A program made the position numbers and the translations under genes. Positions 36,925-37,274 of a DNA stretch of 37,274 nucleotides are shown one piece after another (the stretch's first letter is position 1; the number at the start of each line of letters is the position of its first letter). The stretch lies in the IMG/VR virus record IMGVR_UViG_3300021378_000071, positions 1-37,274 of that record, one strand, 5' to 3'. Under the pieces are notes generated by a model. It was not told where the DNA came from. It was given only the letters and a program-made list of their open reading frames with translations, and ran no database searches. Origin of the DNA: a virus.

Positions 36925-37274
36925 TTAAAAATTGTCATATAAATTGTTTGGATCTAATGGTTCATTTAGTGGTTCTAAAACACCGTTGCGTCTGAATAAT
37001 GTCTTAGAGGAATAGTCAACGCCTCCACTGTTGGATTTGACAAGTGCGCCTCTAACCACCGCCATCCTATCGTAAGGCACATGTTGCTCTTCACAAATTC
37101 TTTCACAATCCTCTGCACTTGCCAGGGCCATTATTAAAACAAACCTTATTGAGTCGACGAGTGATGAGGCGCCCCTCACGCTGGTTCTCTGAACCATAGA
37201 GTCATCTGAATCTACTGTTAAACCTTGTTTGTTTAAATGATGGATGGTAAGCGTGCAGCAGTTTAACCTAGCGC
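36925..37274 (-). CDS. Toprim primase / RepA-type helicase, C-terminal end
   Basis: The C-terminal part of the primase-helicase that starts at 1627, ending with TAA at 36925. It carries the RGASSLVDSIRFVLIMAL segment that completes the RepA-like core and then about 65 residues ending in a short LNEPLDPNNLYDNF tail. Residues 494-542 are present twice in the window because of the terminal overlap. The codon at 37146-37144 is AGG (Arg), while the left copy has TGG (Trp) at 19-17. Arginine fits better with a possible arginine finger position, but this is not tested. Confidence 0.85.
   Translation of the reverse strand, partial: ARLNCCTLTIHHLNKQGLTVDSDDSMVQRTSVRGASSLVDSIRFVLIMALASAEDCERICEEQHVPYDRMAVVRGALVKSNSGGVDYSSKTLFRRNGVLEPLNEPLDPNNLYDNF
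37128..37274. repeat. terminal overlap, right copy
   Basis: Direct copy of bases 1-147 with two substitutions. The unique genome unit is therefore 1-37127. See the left copy for how the ends join. Confidence 0.9.

Noticed and set aside
1-37274. Temperate lifestyle, integrase, attachment sites or transposons
   Set aside because: No tyrosine or serine recombinase, transposase or paired attachment-like repeat was seen. The excisionase-like HTH protein at 4286 is better read as a regulator.
1-37274. tRNA or rRNA genes
   Set aside because: I saw no cloverleaf with GTTCGANNC-type T-loop sequence in the short intergenic gaps; the genome is almost fully coding.

Overview
The window looks like one complete genome of a tailed, probably short-tailed (podovirus-like), lytic bacteriophage of an AT-rich marine Gram-negative bacterium. 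Bases 1-147 recur at 37128-37274 with two substitutions, and the primase-helicase gene that leaves the left edge continues in frame at the right edge. The sequence is therefore a circular (or circularly permuted) genome of about 37,127 bp, opened inside that gene. The gene set supports a short-tailed virion: terminase, a P22-type portal, a coiled-coil scaffold, an SU10/DUF5309-type capsid protein, a gp4-like adaptor, a gp10-like tail hub and fibres. No tape measure, tail tube or sheath is visible. I saw no integrase, tRNA, DNA polymerase or RNA polymerase. The marine assignment rests on resemblance to proteins I recall from uncultured marine phages and is an inference.

Layout. (A) A leftward replication/recombination operon runs from 4489 through the window edge to 36322: HTH protein, Fe-S-type PD-(D/E)XK nuclease, small protein, Sak4-like ATPase, tiny zinc protein, SSB-like protein, zinc-finger protein, Toprim/RepA-type primase-helicase, 22-bp iterons, and a winged-helix initiator candidate. 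(B) A short rightward pair lies at 4575-5115. (C) A long leftward late operon (33290 to 5084) carries terS, a structured spacer, terL, portal, several tiny basic proteins, a zeta-toxin-like kinase, the cargo described below, a nuclease, holin and M15 endolysin, scaffold, capsid, a rho-independent terminator, adaptor, fibres, tail hub and ejection-type virion proteins. (D) A rightward operon of many tiny overlapping genes (33421-36248) has consensus-like sigma70 promoters, an LPD29-like protein and a 5'(3')-deoxyribonucleotidase.

The most striking content is a five-gene overlapping cargo at 22022-26691 inside the late operon: CsgF, CsgG (lipoprotein curli secretion pore), a secreted curlin-repeat-like protein, a FecR-domain protein and a CHASE2-class III nucleotidyl cyclase whose catalytic residues all look intact. 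This couples an outer-membrane amyloid export channel and its likely substrate to a cyclic-nucleotide signalling pair next to the lysis genes. As I recall, CsgG/CsgF have been reported in some marine phages. I do not recall a phage locus that also carries the curlin-like substrate, FecR and the CHASE2 cyclase, so this is my leading candidate for an undescribed system.
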